Positions 46,880-59,609 of a stretch of 64,000 nt of DNA are shown here, in pieces (positions within the stretch are counted from its first letter, which is position 1; each line of letters begins with the position of its first letter). A program made the position numbers and the translations under genes. This DNA is from Pseudomonas sp. TTU2014-080ASC (GTDB lineage Bacteria; Pseudomonadota; Gammaproteobacteria; Pseudomonadales; Pseudomonadaceae): contig NZ_LKKK01000002.1 in assembly GCF_001446935.1 (NCBI RefSeq), forward strand, positions 868,001 to 932,000, written 5' to 3'. Under the pieces are notes generated by a model. That model ran no database searches. It was given only the letters and a program-made list of their open reading frames with translations, and was not told the DNA's origin.

Positions 46880-47326
46880 ATGAATAAATTCCTGCTGTTG
46901 GCTGCTGTGTGCCTGTCTCTGGCCGCATGTGGTGGGGTTGATCCAAATTCGCCTCAGGGAAAACGTCAGGCCATCTTCAAGGACATGCTCAAAGTGAGTG
47001 AGGACCTTGGAGGTATGCTGCGCGGTCGTATTGCTTTTGATGAAAGCCGCTTTGCTGAGGGCGCGGTTAAGCTGGATGCGTTGACGCGTACGCCTTGGCA
47101 GCATTTCCCTAAGGTGCAGGAAGCAGGCGGTGAAACCCGGGCCAAAGATGATGTCTGGCAGCGTCAGGAACGCTTTCAGGAGCTGGCCCAGGAGATGGAA
47201 GCCAGCACGGCTGAGTTGGTCGCCGTCGCAGCTAATAAACCCTTGCGTGAGCAGGCGCTTGTTGCCCCTATGAAAAAGGTCGAGGACAGCTGCAAGGCTT
47301 GTCACGAAGAGTTTCGGGCGTACTGA
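46880..47326 (+). CDS. Cytochrome c'-type lipoprotein
   Basis: This 148-residue protein begins MNKFLLLAAVCLSLAACGG, with a lipobox LAAC giving an acylated Cys at about residue 17. The helical mature part ends with CKACHEEFRAY, a heme c attachment site C-x-x-C-H placed at the extreme C terminus, as in cytochrome c'. These proteins form four-helix bundles that bind NO or transfer electrons; membrane anchoring by lipid is inferred from the lipobox. The gene stands alone, convergent with ligB. Confidence 0.85.
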   Translation: MNKFLLLAAVCLSLAACGGVDPNSPQGKRQAIFKDMLKVSEDLGGMLRGRIAFDESRFAEGAVKLDALTRTPWQHFPKVQEAGGETRAKDDVWQRQERFQELAQEMEASTAELVAVAANKPLREQALVAPMKKVEDSCKACHEEFRAY

Positions 47327-47364
47327 TCACGGTCAAGTTGTCTGGTGCGATGCACTGGCTTGTT

Positions 47365-50326
<2,962 letters not shown>

Positions 50327-50330
<4 letters not shown>

Positions 50331-51358
50331 CGCTGTGTTTCCTGTTGTGTTCCGCTGATGGAAGCCCTTGGGCCAAGGGAAGTGTGTGGGTTGGCAAAAT
50401 GCCGAACCTGAATCTGAAAACCGTTGCGCAGGCCAATATAAAGGCTTTCGCCTGGTGTGAGGCCCGCTGCTTTGGCCCAGCGTGCCAGATCATCCTGTTC
50501 AAAGCCCAGCCACAGATCACCGCAGGCCTCACGGGCCCAGCTCTGATTGTGGCTGCACAGTTCAGTGATCAGCAGGCTGCCACCAGGTTTAACCCGGCTG
50601 GCCAATTGTTTAAGTGCTTCTGCTGGCGCGGCCAAATGGTGCAGAACCATGTTCAACACGACGCAGTCGGCTGCGCTGTAGTCATCGTGCAAGGCGTCAG
50701 CTAGTTGCAGATCGACATTGGTCAAGCCGTCTTGCGTGCAGCGTTGGCGGGCAAGTTCGAGCATGGCCGGACTATTGTCCAGCGCCAGTACATGTTTGAA
50801 GCGGCGTGCCAGCTCAGGCAGAAAACCGCCGTCACCGGGACCAATCTCCAGCGCACTGGCGTGGGTATCAAAGCCCAGTGAGTCAAGTAAAGCCAGCACG
50901 CTGTCACGGTATTGCGGCAGGCCGGCGATCAGGTCTTGCTGAGCTTGAAAACTGGCAGCGCTGCGGGCAAAAAAATCCTGGCTGGCGTCTTCGCGCTGCT
51001 TATGCACGGCGTTAATGCGTTGCTGTACGTCCTCAGGCAGGACCAGTAGGTCAACCTCGTCAAGCAGTGCTGCTTGCAAGCGGCTGCCGGGCAAGTCGCC
51101 CTGTATCAGCGCGCGCCGGTAAAAAATGGCATTGCCTTCACGGCGAGTGGCTACCAACCCAGCTTGTGACAGCACTTTGAGGTGGTGACTGATGCCGGAT
51201 TGACCAGTGGCGAAGATTTGGGCCAGTTCAAGCACGCCAAATGAGTTGTTGGCCAGTGCGCGCAAAATGTTCAGACGCAACGCATCGCCACTGGCTTTGC
51301 AGAGGGTGGCGAGGGTGTCGACGGGGTCGAACGTCAGATTCGAGGCGCGCAGGTTCAT
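50327..51358 (-). CDS. ArsR-family regulator fused to a SAM-dependent methyltransferase domain
   Basis: This 343-residue protein has an N-terminal ArsR winged helix (about 12-95: [55 protein letters not shown]). A class I methyltransferase domain follows (about 145-310) with [19 protein letters not shown] and [21 protein letters not shown]. Fusion to a SAM/SAH-binding fold and the four-base overlap with metK point to a regulator that senses SAM-cycle metabolites. It resembles the SahR-type ArsR regulators described for methionine metabolism in Proteobacteria; assignment to SahR is inference. It probably binds the inverted repeat at 51396-51427 and represses itself and metK. Confidence 0.9.
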
Positions 51359-51395
51359 AAGGGTGGCAGTCTAAGCGCACGTTTTTTATCCAGCA

Positions 51396-51427
51396 ATAGC
51401 AATATCAAAAAGTTTTGATATTGCTAT
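51396..51427 (-). promoter_or_regulatory. Perfect 15-bp inverted repeat upstream of arsR-metK
   Basis: ATAGCAATATCAAAA (51396-51410) and TTTTGATATTGCTAT (51413-51427) are perfect inverted arms around a 2-base AG spacer, 38 bases upstream of the ArsR-type gene. Symmetry, size and place fit the operator of a dimeric ArsR repressor. The repeat overlaps the last four bases of the lysR-type gene, including its stop codon. It could alternatively form a terminator-like hairpin for that gene. Confidence 0.7.
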
Positions 51428-52305
51428 GTGGCTTTCTGGCATAAGGACAGGAATCTTGCGGATGCCGGGCTCAGGGTGCTGTCAGGGCGCCACAGCGCAT
51501 ACAGCTCGCGTTCAATCTTCAGATCAGAAACGGCCAAGTGCTGTAGCCGCCCGCTGGTCAGTTCGGCACTGATGCTGCGTTCTGACAGCCAGGCTATGCC
51601 GTGTGCATCTTCCAGCAAGGCTTTCAGCGCTTCAGTACTGGCAATGGCTACGTGGGGCTCAATCTCCAATCCATGGCTTTTGTAAGTTTGCTCGATACTG
51701 TGGCGAGTGCCCGAGCCGGGTTCGCGCAAGTACAGCGGGTAGGCCTGTAAGTCTGCTGCCTTCAGTTGCTTTGCCCGGGCCAGCGGGTGCTGTGGAGAAA
51801 CCACGGGCAGCAGTGCGTCCCGGGCCAGAAGATGGTGGGCGTACTGTTCGCGAACAAAAGCACCTTCGACGAAGCCCAGGCTGATCAGGCCATCGTCCAG
51901 TTGTTGCGTCACCTGATGGGTATTGCTGACGCCCAGACTGATTCTGATCTGCGGAAATTGCTGGCGGAACTGACGGATCAACGCTGGCAGCAGATAAGCC
52001 CCCAGCGTTGCGCTGGCACCCAGATGCAGTTCGCCGCTCTCAACCTGAGCGAAGTTGTGTAAGTCGCGCTCGGCGGCTTGTTCCAGCGCAAAGATACGTT
52101 GTGCGTAGTGGCGCAGGCGTTCGCCGCCTTCAGTCAGTCGCACGCCGCGGGGCCGGCGCTCGAAGAGTTGCAGGCCGAGGTTGCCCTCCAAGTCGCGAAT
52201 TTCCCGGGTCACGGCCGGTTGGCTGATGTGCAGTTGCTCGGCTCCGGCGCTAATACTGCCTGCGTCGGCCACCGCGAGAAAAACTTTCAGATGGTGCAGG
52301 TTCAT
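51424..52305 (-). CDS. LysR family transcriptional regulator
   Basis: This 293-residue protein has an N-terminal winged helix (MNLHHLKVFLAVADAGSISAGAEQLHISQPAVTREIRDLEGNLGLQLFERR, about 1-60) and a periplasmic-binding-protein-like effector domain (about 90-290). It is divergent from the TDT-family transporter gene, with 109 AT-rich bases between them, so it probably controls that transporter (inference). Its effector is not deducible. Its stop codon lies inside the inverted repeat in front of the arsR-metK operon, and it shares the strand with that operon. Confidence 0.93.
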   Translation of the reverse strand: MNLHHLKVFLAVADAGSISAGAEQLHISQPAVTREIRDLEGNLGLQLFERRPRGVRLTEGGERLRHYAQRIFALEQAAERDLHNFAQVESGELHLGASATLGAYLLPALIRQFRQQFPQIRISLGVSNTHQVTQQLDDGLISLGFVEGAFVREQYAHHLLARDALLPVVSPQHPLARAKQLKAADLQAYPLYLREPGSGTRHSIEQTYKSHGLEIEPHVAIASTEALKALLEDAHGIAWLSERSISAELTSGRLQHLAVSDLKIERELYALWRPDSTLSPASARFLSLCQKAT

Positions 52306-52414
52306 GGCTTTGTATAAATATAAGGTATGGAAGGCCTATAAAACATGTATTTTCAATATGCATCAAGGCTGATTAGGCTTTGCTCATTCCGCAGTTGGGG
52401 TCACAGGAGTGAGT
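52306..52414. promoter_or_regulatory. Divergent control region between lysR-type and TDT transporter genes
   Basis: This AT-rich 109-base gap contains TATAAATATAAGG and CCTATAAAACATG in partly symmetric arrangement and must hold both promoters and the LysR binding site. I could not fix exact hexamers or a T-N11-A box with confidence. Confidence 0.4.
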
Positions 52415-53569
52415 ATGAAACGCCCATTTAGCCGCCTGCCTGAACCACTGGCATTTATCCGTCATTTCACACCGAACTGGTTTGCCATGATTATGGGGAC
52501 CGGGGTGTTGTCGTTGGTTGTAATGGAGTTGCCTTGGGCTGTTACGGGTCAGTACGTTCTGGCGCAGGGGCTGTGGGTATTTGCAGTGCTGTTGTTTGCA
52601 GTCTTCAGCGCACTGTTTGCAGGGCGCTTGCTGTTATATCCCGAGACCATCAAACCCATGCTGTTGCATCCGGTGCAGTCGATGTTTCTCGGGGCGATTC
52701 CGATGAGTCTTGCCGTGTTGATCAAAGGTCTGCTGCTGTTCGGTGCACCACGCTGGGGAGAACAGGTGTATGCCGTCGCCCATTGGTTGTGGTGGTTGGA
52801 CGCGGGCATGGCGCTGGTAGGGGCAATTCTGGTGCCGTATCTGATGTTTACCCGGCAAAGCCATGCGTTGGATAAGCTCACAGCTGTTTGGCTGCTGCCT
52901 ATCGTTGCGCCGGAAGTGGCGGCCAGCACGGCGGGCGCGCTAGCGAACCATGTGGCACCCGAAGCTGGGCAGCAACTATTGATAGCTGGTTTCGTGTTGT
53001 GGGGGATTTCCCTGTCTCTGGCCTTTTCTCTGATCACGCTGGTGTTGCTGCGCTTGGCTTTGCATAAGCTGCCAGATGCGGATTTTGCCGCCACCAGCTG
53101 GCTGCCTCTGGGCCCTATTGCCACCGGTTGCCTGGGGTTGCTGAGCATGGGGCATGCTGCGCCAGCGGTATTCGCTGGAACGCCCCTGGCCGCTGCGGCT
53201 GATATGTCTAGTCAGTTAGGCCTTGTGGCTGGTTTGGCGCTGTGGGGCGCTGGGCTGTGGTGGTTGGTGGTAGCGATTTTGTTTACCCGTCATTACGCCC
53301 GCAGTTCAATGCGTTTCAATTTGGGCTGGTGGGGGTTCACCTTCCCGTTGGGGGTGTTCACGCTTGCAACGTTTGAGCTGTTCAAACTGACAGATGCAAC
53401 TGTCTTTGCTGGTGCTGGCTGGGTTTTGAGCGGTTTGTTACTGCTGGTCTGGGGGCTGGTTGCAGGGCGGACACTAGTGGGTATCTGGCATGGCGAGCTG
53501 TTTCAAGCGCCTTGTCTGGCTAATACCTGTGCAGCTGCAAGAGGCTCTTTGCATCCTCAGGTAGGCTGA
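52415..53569 (+). CDS. TDT/SLAC1 family transporter (TehA-like)
   Basis: This 384-residue membrane protein has about ten hydrophobic helices and begins [23 protein letters not shown], the typical first-helix motif of the tellurite-resistance/dicarboxylate transporter family. Relatives include TehA, malate carriers and plant SLAC1 anion channels; some export sulfite. The substrate cannot be told from sequence. ATG 52415 has AGGAG at 52405-52409; the GTG at 52409 overlaps that site and is rejected. A divergent LysR regulator is likely to control it. Confidence 0.88.
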   Translation: MKRPFSRLPEPLAFIRHFTPNWFAMIMGTGVLSLVVMELPWAVTGQYVLAQGLWVFAVLLFAVFSALFAGRLLLYPETIKPMLLHPVQSMFLGAIPMSLAVLIKGLLLFGAPRWGEQVYAVAHWLWWLDAGMALVGAILVPYLMFTRQSHALDKLTAVWLLPIVAPEVAASTAGALANHVAPEAGQQLLIAGFVLWGISLSLAFSLITLVLLRLALHKLPDADFAATSWLPLGPIATGCLGLLSMGHAAPAVFAGTPLAAAADMSSQLGLVAGLALWGAGLWWLVVAILFTRHYARSSMRFNLGWWGFTFPLGVFTLATFELFKLTDATVFAGAGWVLSGLLLLVWGLVAGRTLVGIWHGELFQAPCLANTCAAARGSLHPQVG

Positions 53570-53690
53570 TTTTCTGACATATGACTATCTGTCATTGCCC
53601 CGATGGGGTCCGGTGGGCGAAAATAGTTTCTTTTTTCGACAGATAGCTGTGTGGACATTCCGTCCAGCAGCCCCGCAGGAGATTTCAGTG

Positions 53691-55691
53691 ATGCCCAGCC
53701 GTCGTGAGCGTGCAAATGCCATTCGTGCTCTGAGCATGGATGCCGTGCAAAAAGCCAACAGCGGCCACCCGGGTGCCCCGATGGGCATGGCGGATATCGC
53801 CGAAGTTTTGTGGCGCGACTTCCTCAAGCACAACCCGGCTAACCCGAATTTCGCAGACCGTGACCGCTTTGTACTGTCCAACGGTCACGGCTCGATGCTG
53901 ATTTATTCGCTGCTGCACCTGACCGGCTACGACCTGAGCATCGACGACCTGAAAAACTTCCGTCAATTGCACAGCAAAACTCCGGGCCACCCTGAGTACG
54001 GTTACACACCGGGTGTTGAAACCACCACCGGTCCGCTGGGTCAGGGCATCGCCAATGCGGTGGGCTTCGCGCTTGCAGAGAAAGTGCTGGCAGCCCAGTT
54101 CAACCGCGACGGCCACAAGATCGTTGACCACTTCACCTACGCCTTCCTGGGCGACGGTTGCATGATGGAAGGCATCAGCCACGAAGTCTGCTCGCTGGCC
54201 GGTACGCTGGGCTTGGGCAAGCTGGTTGCGTTCTACGATGACAACGGCATCTCCATCGACGGCGAAGTTCACGGCTGGTTCACTGACGACACTCCCGCGC
54301 GCTTTGAGGCCTACGGCTGGCAGGTGATCCGTAACGTTAATGGTCACGACGCTGAAGAAATCAAAATGGCGATCGAGACGGCGCGCAAGACTGAAGACCG
54401 TCCGACCCTGATCTGCTGCAAAACCACCATCGGTTTTGGCTCACCGAACAAGCAGGGTAAAGAAGAGTGCCACGGCGCGCCGCTGGGTAACGACGAAATC
54501 GCTTTGACCCGCGCGACGCTGGGTTGGAACCACGGTCCGTTCGAAATCCCTGCTGACATCTATGCCGAGTGGGACGCCAAAGCTGCCGGTGCTGCTGCCG
54601 AAGCTGAGTGGAACAAGCGCTTTGATGCGTATGCTGCTGCCTTCCCTGAGTTGGCTGCTGAATACAAACGCCGTATAAGCGGTGAGTTGCCGGCTGACTT
54701 CGCTGAAAAAGCCTCTGCCTATATTCAGGAAGTTGCTGCTAAAGGCGAAACCATCGCCAGCCGTAAGGCCAGCCAGAACACCCTGAATGCCTTTGGCCCG
54801 CTGCTGCCTGAATTCCTCGGCGGCTCTGCCGACCTGGCAGGCTCCAACCTGACCCTGTGGAAAGGCTGCAAAGGCGTTTCTGCTGACGATGCGTCCGGTA
54901 ACTACATGTTCTACGGCGTGCGTGAGTTCGGCATGAGCGCGATCATGAACGGTGTGGCTCTGCACGGCGGCTTTGTGCCGTACGGCGCAACCTTCCTGAT
55001 CTTCATGGAATACGCCCGCAATGCTGTGCGTATGTCGGCGCTGATGAAGCAGCGTGTGCTGTATGTATTCACTCACGACTCCATCGGTCTGGGCGAAGAC
55101 GGCCCGACTCACCAGCCAATCGAGCAACTGGCCAGCCTGCGTGGTACGCCGAACCTCGATACCTGGCGTCCATGCGATGCCGTTGAGTCGGCAGTTGCCT
55201 GGAAGCACGCCATCGAGCGTAACGATGGCCCGAGTGCGCTGATTTTTAGCCGTCAGAACCTGCCGCACCAGAGCCGCGACGCTCAGCAGCTGGCTGATAT
55301 CGCTCGTGGTGGTTATGTGCTGAAAGACTGCGACGGCGAGCCGGAACTGATCCTGATCGCTACAGGTTCCGAGATCGGTCTGGCGGTTCAGGCTTACGAG
55401 CAGCTCACTGAACAAGGCCGTAAGGTTCGCGTTGTATCAATGCCGTCGACGTCTGTGTTCGATCAGCAAGACGCTGCCTACAAGCAGGCAGTACTGCCGG
55501 TTCAGGTGGGTGCACGTATCGCCATCGAAGCCTCCCACGCCGATTACTGGTACAAGTATGTGGGTCTGGAAGGTCGCATCATTGGCATGACCACCTTTGG
55601 TGAGTCTGCACCTGCTGCCGCGTTGTTCGAAGAGTTTGGCTTCACAGTCAGCAACGTTCTGGAAACCGCAGCGGAGCTGCTGGACGCCTGA
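53691..55691 (+). CDS. tktA: Transketolase TktA
   Basis: This 666-residue thiamine-diphosphate enzyme moves two-carbon units in the pentose phosphate pathway. [18 protein letters not shown] and [12 protein letters not shown] are N-terminal motifs; the ThDP/metal motif is [56 protein letters not shown] carries the catalytic His. ATG 53691 follows AGGAG and gives the family start [22 protein letters not shown]; an upstream in-frame extension is rejected. It opens a sugar-phosphate run with epd, pgk and fba. Confidence 0.97.
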   Translation: MPSRRERANAIRALSMDAVQKANSGHPGAPMGMADIAEVLWRDFLKHNPANPNFADRDRFVLSNGHGSMLIYSLLHLTGYDLSIDDLKNFRQLHSKTPGHPEYGYTPGVETTTGPLGQGIANAVGFALAEKVLAAQFNRDGHKIVDHFTYAFLGDGCMMEGISHEVCSLAGTLGLGKLVAFYDDNGISIDGEVHGWFTDDTPARFEAYGWQVIRNVNGHDAEEIKMAIETARKTEDRPTLICCKTTIGFGSPNKQGKEECHGAPLGNDEIALTRATLGWNHGPFEIPADIYAEWDAKAAGAAAEAEWNKRFDAYAAAFPELAAEYKRRISGELPADFAEKASAYIQEVAAKGETIASRKASQNTLNAFGPLLPEFLGGSADLAGSNLTLWKGCKGVSADDASGNYMFYGVREFGMSAIMNGVALHGGFVPYGATFLIFMEYARNAVRMSALMKQRVLYVFTHDSIGLGEDGPTHQPIEQLASLRGTPNLDTWRPCDAVESAVAWKHAIERNDGPSALIFSRQNLPHQSRDAQQLADIARGGYVLKDCDGEPELILIATGSEIGLAVQAYEQLTEQGRKVRVVSMPSTSVFDQQDAAYKQAVLPVQVGARIAIEASHADYWYKYVGLEGRIIGMTTFGESAPAAALFEEFGFTVSNVLETAAELLDA

Positions 55692-55703
55692 TGATCACCT
55701 GTC

Positions 55704-55728
55704 GGGCCAGCCTGGATGAGGCTGGCCC
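55704..55728 (+). terminator. GC-rich hairpin between tktA and epd
   Basis: GGGCCAGCC (55704-55712) pairs perfectly with GGCTGGCCC (55720-55728), 12 bases after tktA. No T-run follows, so it may be a processing or attenuation hairpin within the operon rather than a true terminator. Confidence 0.5.
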
Positions 55729-55752
55729 GTCTGTGTGCCAGACGAGACTTAT

Positions 55753-56820
55753 ATGTCCTTACGCCCATTTCGCGTCGCCCTGAATGGTTACGGTCGCATC
55801 GGTCGCTGCGTGCTGCGGGCCTTGCATGAGCGCGGAGCAGGTGCGCGCCTGGAGATTGTGGCGCTGAATGATCTGGCCGATCAGGCCAGCATTGAATACC
55901 TAACCCGTTTTGACTCCACCCATGGACGCTTCCCCGGCGAGGTAAGTGTTGATGGCGATTGCCTGCATATAAATGGCGACTGTGTAAAAGTGCTGCGTGA
56001 GGCTACGCCTGAAGCCATTGACTGGGACGCGCTGGAGATTGACCTGCTGCTGGAGTGCTCCGGTCAGTACACCAACCGCGTTCAGGCAGAGCGCTTTTTG
56101 CGTGCTGGAGCACCCAAGGTGCTGCTGTCACAGCCTATGTCCAGTGAGTCTGACGTCGATGCCACGGTCGTCTATGGCGTCAATCAGTCACTGCTGACAG
56201 GCACTGAACGGCTGGTCTCCAACGCATCCTGTACCACTAATTGCAGTGTGCCGCTGCTGAAGTTGCTGAATGAAACAGTTGGGATCGACTATGTGACGAT
56301 CACCACTATCCATTCGGCCATGAATGATCAGCCGGTGATTGACGCTTATCATCACGAAGATTTGCGCCGTACACGCTCTGCGTTTCAGTCGGTGATTCCG
56401 GTTTCGACCGGCTTGGCTCGCGGAATCGAGCGTTTGTTGCCGGAACTGAACGGACGCGTACAGGCTAAGGCTATCCGGGTGCCGACGGTCAATGTGTCGT
56501 GCCTGGACATCACTCTGCAAACGCTCCGTGACACCAGCGCTGAAGAGATCAACCGTATCCTGCGTACGGCGGCTGAGGCCGGCCCGCTCAAGGGCTTGCT
56601 GGCTTATACCGAGCTGCCGCATGCCAGCTGCGATTTCAATCATGATCCGCATTCGGCCATCGTTGATGGCAGCCAGACCCTGGTATCAGGCCCGCGCCTG
56701 GTCAATCTGCTGGCTTGGTTCGACAACGAGTGGGGCTTTGCCAATCGTATGCTTGATGTTGCTGAACACTTTCTTGCTGTATCCACCCAATCCAGTACAA
56801 CCAGCCCCGTGAAGGACTGA
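55753..56820 (+). CDS. epd: Erythrose-4-phosphate dehydrogenase Epd (GapB type)
   Basis: This 355-residue protein belongs to the GAPDH superfamily: NAD motif [17 protein letters not shown] and active-site Cys in [17 protein letters not shown], with [14 protein letters not shown] near the C terminus. Placement between tktA and pgk is the classic epd/gapB order, and Epd supplies 4-phosphoerythronate for pyridoxal phosphate synthesis. Glyceraldehyde-3-phosphate activity is possible. ATG 55753 gives the family start; an in-frame GTG at 55735 is less likely. It ends four bases before pgk. Confidence 0.92.
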   Translation: MSLRPFRVALNGYGRIGRCVLRALHERGAGARLEIVALNDLADQASIEYLTRFDSTHGRFPGEVSVDGDCLHINGDCVKVLREATPEAIDWDALEIDLLLECSGQYTNRVQAERFLRAGAPKVLLSQPMSSESDVDATVVYGVNQSLLTGTERLVSNASCTTNCSVPLLKLLNETVGIDYVTITTIHSAMNDQPVIDAYHHEDLRRTRSAFQSVIPVSTGLARGIERLLPELNGRVQAKAIRVPTVNVSCLDITLQTLRDTSAEEINRILRTAAEAGPLKGLLAYTELPHASCDFNHDPHSAIVDGSQTLVSGPRLVNLLAWFDNEWGFANRMLDVAEHFLAVSTQSSTTSPVKD

Positions 56821-56824
56821 TTAC

Positions 56825-57988
56825 ATGACCGTTTTGAAGATGACCGACCTCGACCTCGCCGGTAAGCGTGTGCTGATCCGCGAAGACCTCAACGTGCCGG
56901 TAAAAGACGGCGTGGTGAAGAGCGACGCGCGCATCCTCGCCTCCCTGCCGACCATCAAGCTTGCTCTGGAGAAGGGCGCTGCGGTTCTGGTCTGCTCCCA
57001 TCTGGGCCGTCCGGAAGAGGGTGTCTACAGCGAAGCCGACAGTCTCAAGCCGGTGGCTGACTACCTGAGTAAAGCGCTGGGCCGCGATGTGCCGCTGGTC
57101 AAAGACTACTTGGGCGGCGTTGACGTTAAGCCGGGCGAGCTGGTGCTGTTGGAAAACGTCCGCTTCAACAAGGGCGAGAAAAAGAACACTGATGAGTTGG
57201 CCCAGCAGTACGCCGCTCTGTGTGACGTGTTTGTGATGGACGCGTTTGGTACCGCCCACCGCGCACAGGGCTCGACCCACGGTGTGGCCAAGTTTGCTCA
57301 GGTTGCCTGTGCCGGTCCGCTGCTGGCGGCTGAACTGGATGCGCTGGGTAAAGCGCTGGATAAACCTTCGCGCCCGATGCTGGCCATCGTTGCCGGTTCC
57401 AAAGTATCTACCAAGCTGGATGTATTGAACTCTCTGGCTGAAATCTGTGACCAACTGATCGTCGGTGGCGGCATTGCCAACACCTTCCTGGCGGCTGCTG
57501 GCTATCCGGTCGGCAAATCGCTGTACGAAGCGGACCTGGTCGACACTGCCAAAGCCATTGCGGCTAAGGTCAGCGTGCCACTGCCGGTCGACGTCGTTGT
57601 GGCCAAGGCCTTTGCTGAAGACGCGGAGGCGACGGTCAAGGCCGTGCGTGATGTGGCTGAAGACGACATGATCCTCGACATCGGCCCGCAAACCGCTGCG
57701 CAGTTCGCTGAAATGCTCAAAGCCTCGCAGACCATTCTGTGGAATGGCCCGGTCGGCGTATTTGAGTTTGATCAGTTCGGCAATGGCACCAAGGCTTTGG
57801 CTTTGGCCATTGCCGAGAGCGCTGCGTTCTCCATCGCTGGCGGTGGTGACACCCTGGCAGCCATTGATAAATACGGTGTGGCTGAAAAGATCAGCTATAT
57901 CTCAACCGGTGGTGGCGCGTTCCTTGAGTTCGTTGAAGGTAAGGTTCTGCCTGCTGTTGAGGTGCTGGAGCAGCGTGCCCAGGCCTGA
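56825..57988 (+). CDS. pgk: Phosphoglycerate kinase Pgk
   Basis: This 387-residue two-domain glycolytic kinase has the N-terminal [17 protein letters not shown] motif (substrate Arg/Asp), SHLGRPEEG, and [21 protein letters not shown]. The C-terminal nucleotide domain has [30 protein letters not shown] and the GGGDTLAAI helix. Length is normal. It follows epd by four bases and precedes the small lipoprotein gene by about 22 bases. Confidence 0.97.
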   Translation: MTVLKMTDLDLAGKRVLIREDLNVPVKDGVVKSDARILASLPTIKLALEKGAAVLVCSHLGRPEEGVYSEADSLKPVADYLSKALGRDVPLVKDYLGGVDVKPGELVLLENVRFNKGEKKNTDELAQQYAALCDVFVMDAFGTAHRAQGSTHGVAKFAQVACAGPLLAAELDALGKALDKPSRPMLAIVAGSKVSTKLDVLNSLAEICDQLIVGGGIANTFLAAAGYPVGKSLYEADLVDTAKAIAAKVSVPLPVDVVVAKAFAEDAEATVKAVRDVAEDDMILDIGPQTAAQFAEMLKASQTILWNGPVGVFEFDQFGNGTKALALAIAESAAFSIAGGGDTLAAIDKYGVAEKISYISTGGGAFLEFVEGKVLPAVEVLEQRAQA

Positions 57989-58010
57989 GTCTGAGTATCA
58001 GGGAGGTGGC

Positions 58011-58340
58011 ATGATGAGGAATATCACGTTGCTGTTGTTATCCGGCTTGCTGCTGACGGCTTGTTCCAGTCAGCCTGAGCCGGCGATAACAGACGGTTGG
58101 ACACGTTGGGTGTGTGAAACCCAGGTTGAAGTGCTGTGGCGTTATACCGACAGCCGGCAAGAGGCCGTTGACCTGCGTCTGGGCGGTGATGACATCGTGC
58201 ATCGCCTGCGCATGCAGAAGTCGGCTTCCGGCGCGCTGTATAGCGATCCGCTACTGGCGTTTCACACCAATGGCAAGGAGGCGGTGATTTACCGCCCCTC
58301 GAATGATCAGGTGATCGGGCGCTTCTGTAAGGCACCCTGA
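58011..58340 (+). CDS. MliC-like lipoprotein
   Basis: This 109-residue protein has a lipoprotein signal (ITLLLLSGLLLTACSSQ, acylated Cys at about residue 19). The mature part, WVCETQVEVLWRYTDSRQEAVDLRLGGD, then SASGALYSDPLLAFHTNGKEAVIYR, fits the MliC fold (inhibitor of C-type lysozyme), including the S-G-A-x-Y motif. It may protect peptidoglycan from lysozyme; this is by similarity. Two adjacent ATGs (58011, 58014) follow GGGAGG; the second has the better spacing. It sits between pgk and fba. Confidence 0.8.
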   Translation: MMRNITLLLLSGLLLTACSSQPEPAITDGWTRWVCETQVEVLWRYTDSRQEAVDLRLGGDDIVHRLRMQKSASGALYSDPLLAFHTNGKEAVIYRPSNDQVIGRFCKAP

Positions 58341-58461
58341 TCACCTGCTGTTACGAATTGACAGAACAAGCAGATGACTTGTCCTGACTGAGACTTGAAT
58401 AGCGCCTGCCGCTGCGGCAGGCTTGCACGATCAACAAAGCCCATCCGGGAGAAAGTACACC

Positions 58462-59526
58462 ATGGCACTTATCAGCATGCGCCAGATGCTCGACCACGCC
58501 GCCGAATTCGGCTACGGCGTGCCGGCTTTTAACGTCAACAACCTCGAGCAGATGCGTGCCATCATGGAAGCCGCCGACAAGACCGATTCTCCGGTTATCG
58601 TCCAGGCTTCTGCTGGTGCCCGCAAATACGCAGGTGCCCCGTTCCTGCGCCACCTGATCCTGGCTGCGATTGAAGAATTCCCGCATATCCCGGTGTGCAT
58701 GCACCAGGATCACGGCACCAGCCCTGACGTATGCCAACGCTCCATCCAGCTGGGTTTCAGCTCGGTGATGATGGATGGCTCCCTGCGTGAAGACGGTAAG
58801 ACTCCGTCGGACTACGAATACAATGTGCGTGTGACTCAGCAGACTGTTGCTTTCGCCCACGCTTGCGGTGTTTCCGTTGAGGGTGAGCTGGGTTGCCTGG
58901 GCAGCCTGGAAACGGGTCAGGCTGGTGAAGAAGACGGTATCGGTGCTGAAGGAACCCTGGACCACAGCCAAATGCTGACTGATCCGGAAGAAGCGGCTGA
59001 CTTCGTCAAGAAGACTCAGGTGGATGCCCTGGCAATCGCCATCGGTACCAGCCACGGTGCTTACAAGTTCACCAAGCCGCCAACCGGTGACATCCTGGCG
59101 ATCGACCGCATCAAGGAAATCCACAAGCGCATTCCGAACACTCACTTGGTGATGCACGGTTCTTCCAGCGTGCCGCAAGAGTGGCTGGCGATCATCAACG
59201 AGTTTGGTGGCGACATCAAAGAAACCTACGGCGTGCCGGTTGAAGAAATCGTTGAAGGCATTAAGTACGGCGTGCGTAAGGTCAACATCGACACTGACCT
59301 GCGTTTGGCTTCTACAGGTGCCATGCGCCGTTATATGGCTCAGCACCCGAGCGAGTTTGACCCGCGCAAATTCTTCGGTGAGACCATCAAGGCCATGCGT
59401 GACGTGTGCATCGCCCGTTACGAAGCCTTCGGCACTGCTGGCAACGCTTCCAAGATCAAGCCGATCTCTCTGGAAGGCATGTTCCAGCGTTACGCCAAAG
59501 GTGAGTTGGCGGCCAAGGTTAACTAA
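58462..59526 (+). CDS. fba: Class II fructose-bisphosphate aldolase
   Basis: This 354-residue zinc aldolase of the CBB/Calvin-type subgroup starts [27 protein letters not shown]. Zinc-site motifs include CMHQDHG with metal-binding His, [29 protein letters not shown] and [22 protein letters not shown] binds phosphate. GGGAGAAAG precedes the start; the longer frame from 58423 is not family-like. It closes the tktA-epd-pgk-fba run and is followed by a strong terminator. Confidence 0.97.
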   Translation: MALISMRQMLDHAAEFGYGVPAFNVNNLEQMRAIMEAADKTDSPVIVQASAGARKYAGAPFLRHLILAAIEEFPHIPVCMHQDHGTSPDVCQRSIQLGFSSVMMDGSLREDGKTPSDYEYNVRVTQQTVAFAHACGVSVEGELGCLGSLETGQAGEEDGIGAEGTLDHSQMLTDPEEAADFVKKTQVDALAIAIGTSHGAYKFTKPPTGDILAIDRIKEIHKRIPNTHLVMHGSSSVPQEWLAIINEFGGDIKETYGVPVEEIVEGIKYGVRKVNIDTDLRLASTGAMRRYMAQHPSEFDPRKFFGETIKAMRDVCIARYEAFGTAGNASKIKPISLEGMFQRYAKGELAAKVN

Positions 59527-59538
59527 GCCTGACACACG

Positions 59539-59566
59539 AAAAAGCCCGCGAAAGCGGGCTTTTTTG
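59539..59566. terminator. Bidirectional terminator after fba
   Basis: AAAAAGCCCGC (59539-59549) and GCGGGCTTTTT (59554-59564) form a stem with a stable GAAA loop and a T-run on each strand. It serves fba and the convergent diguanylate cyclase gene. Confidence 0.92.
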
Positions 59567-59609
59567 TTTTTGCGGATCAGGCACCCGCAGGTGTCTTCCC
59601 GGGCAGTCC

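Noticed and set aside
55704..55728. Strong hairpin after tktA as the end of its transcription unit
   Set aside because: No T-run follows and epd lies 25 bases on in the same direction, so I keep it only as a weak terminator or processing hairpin.
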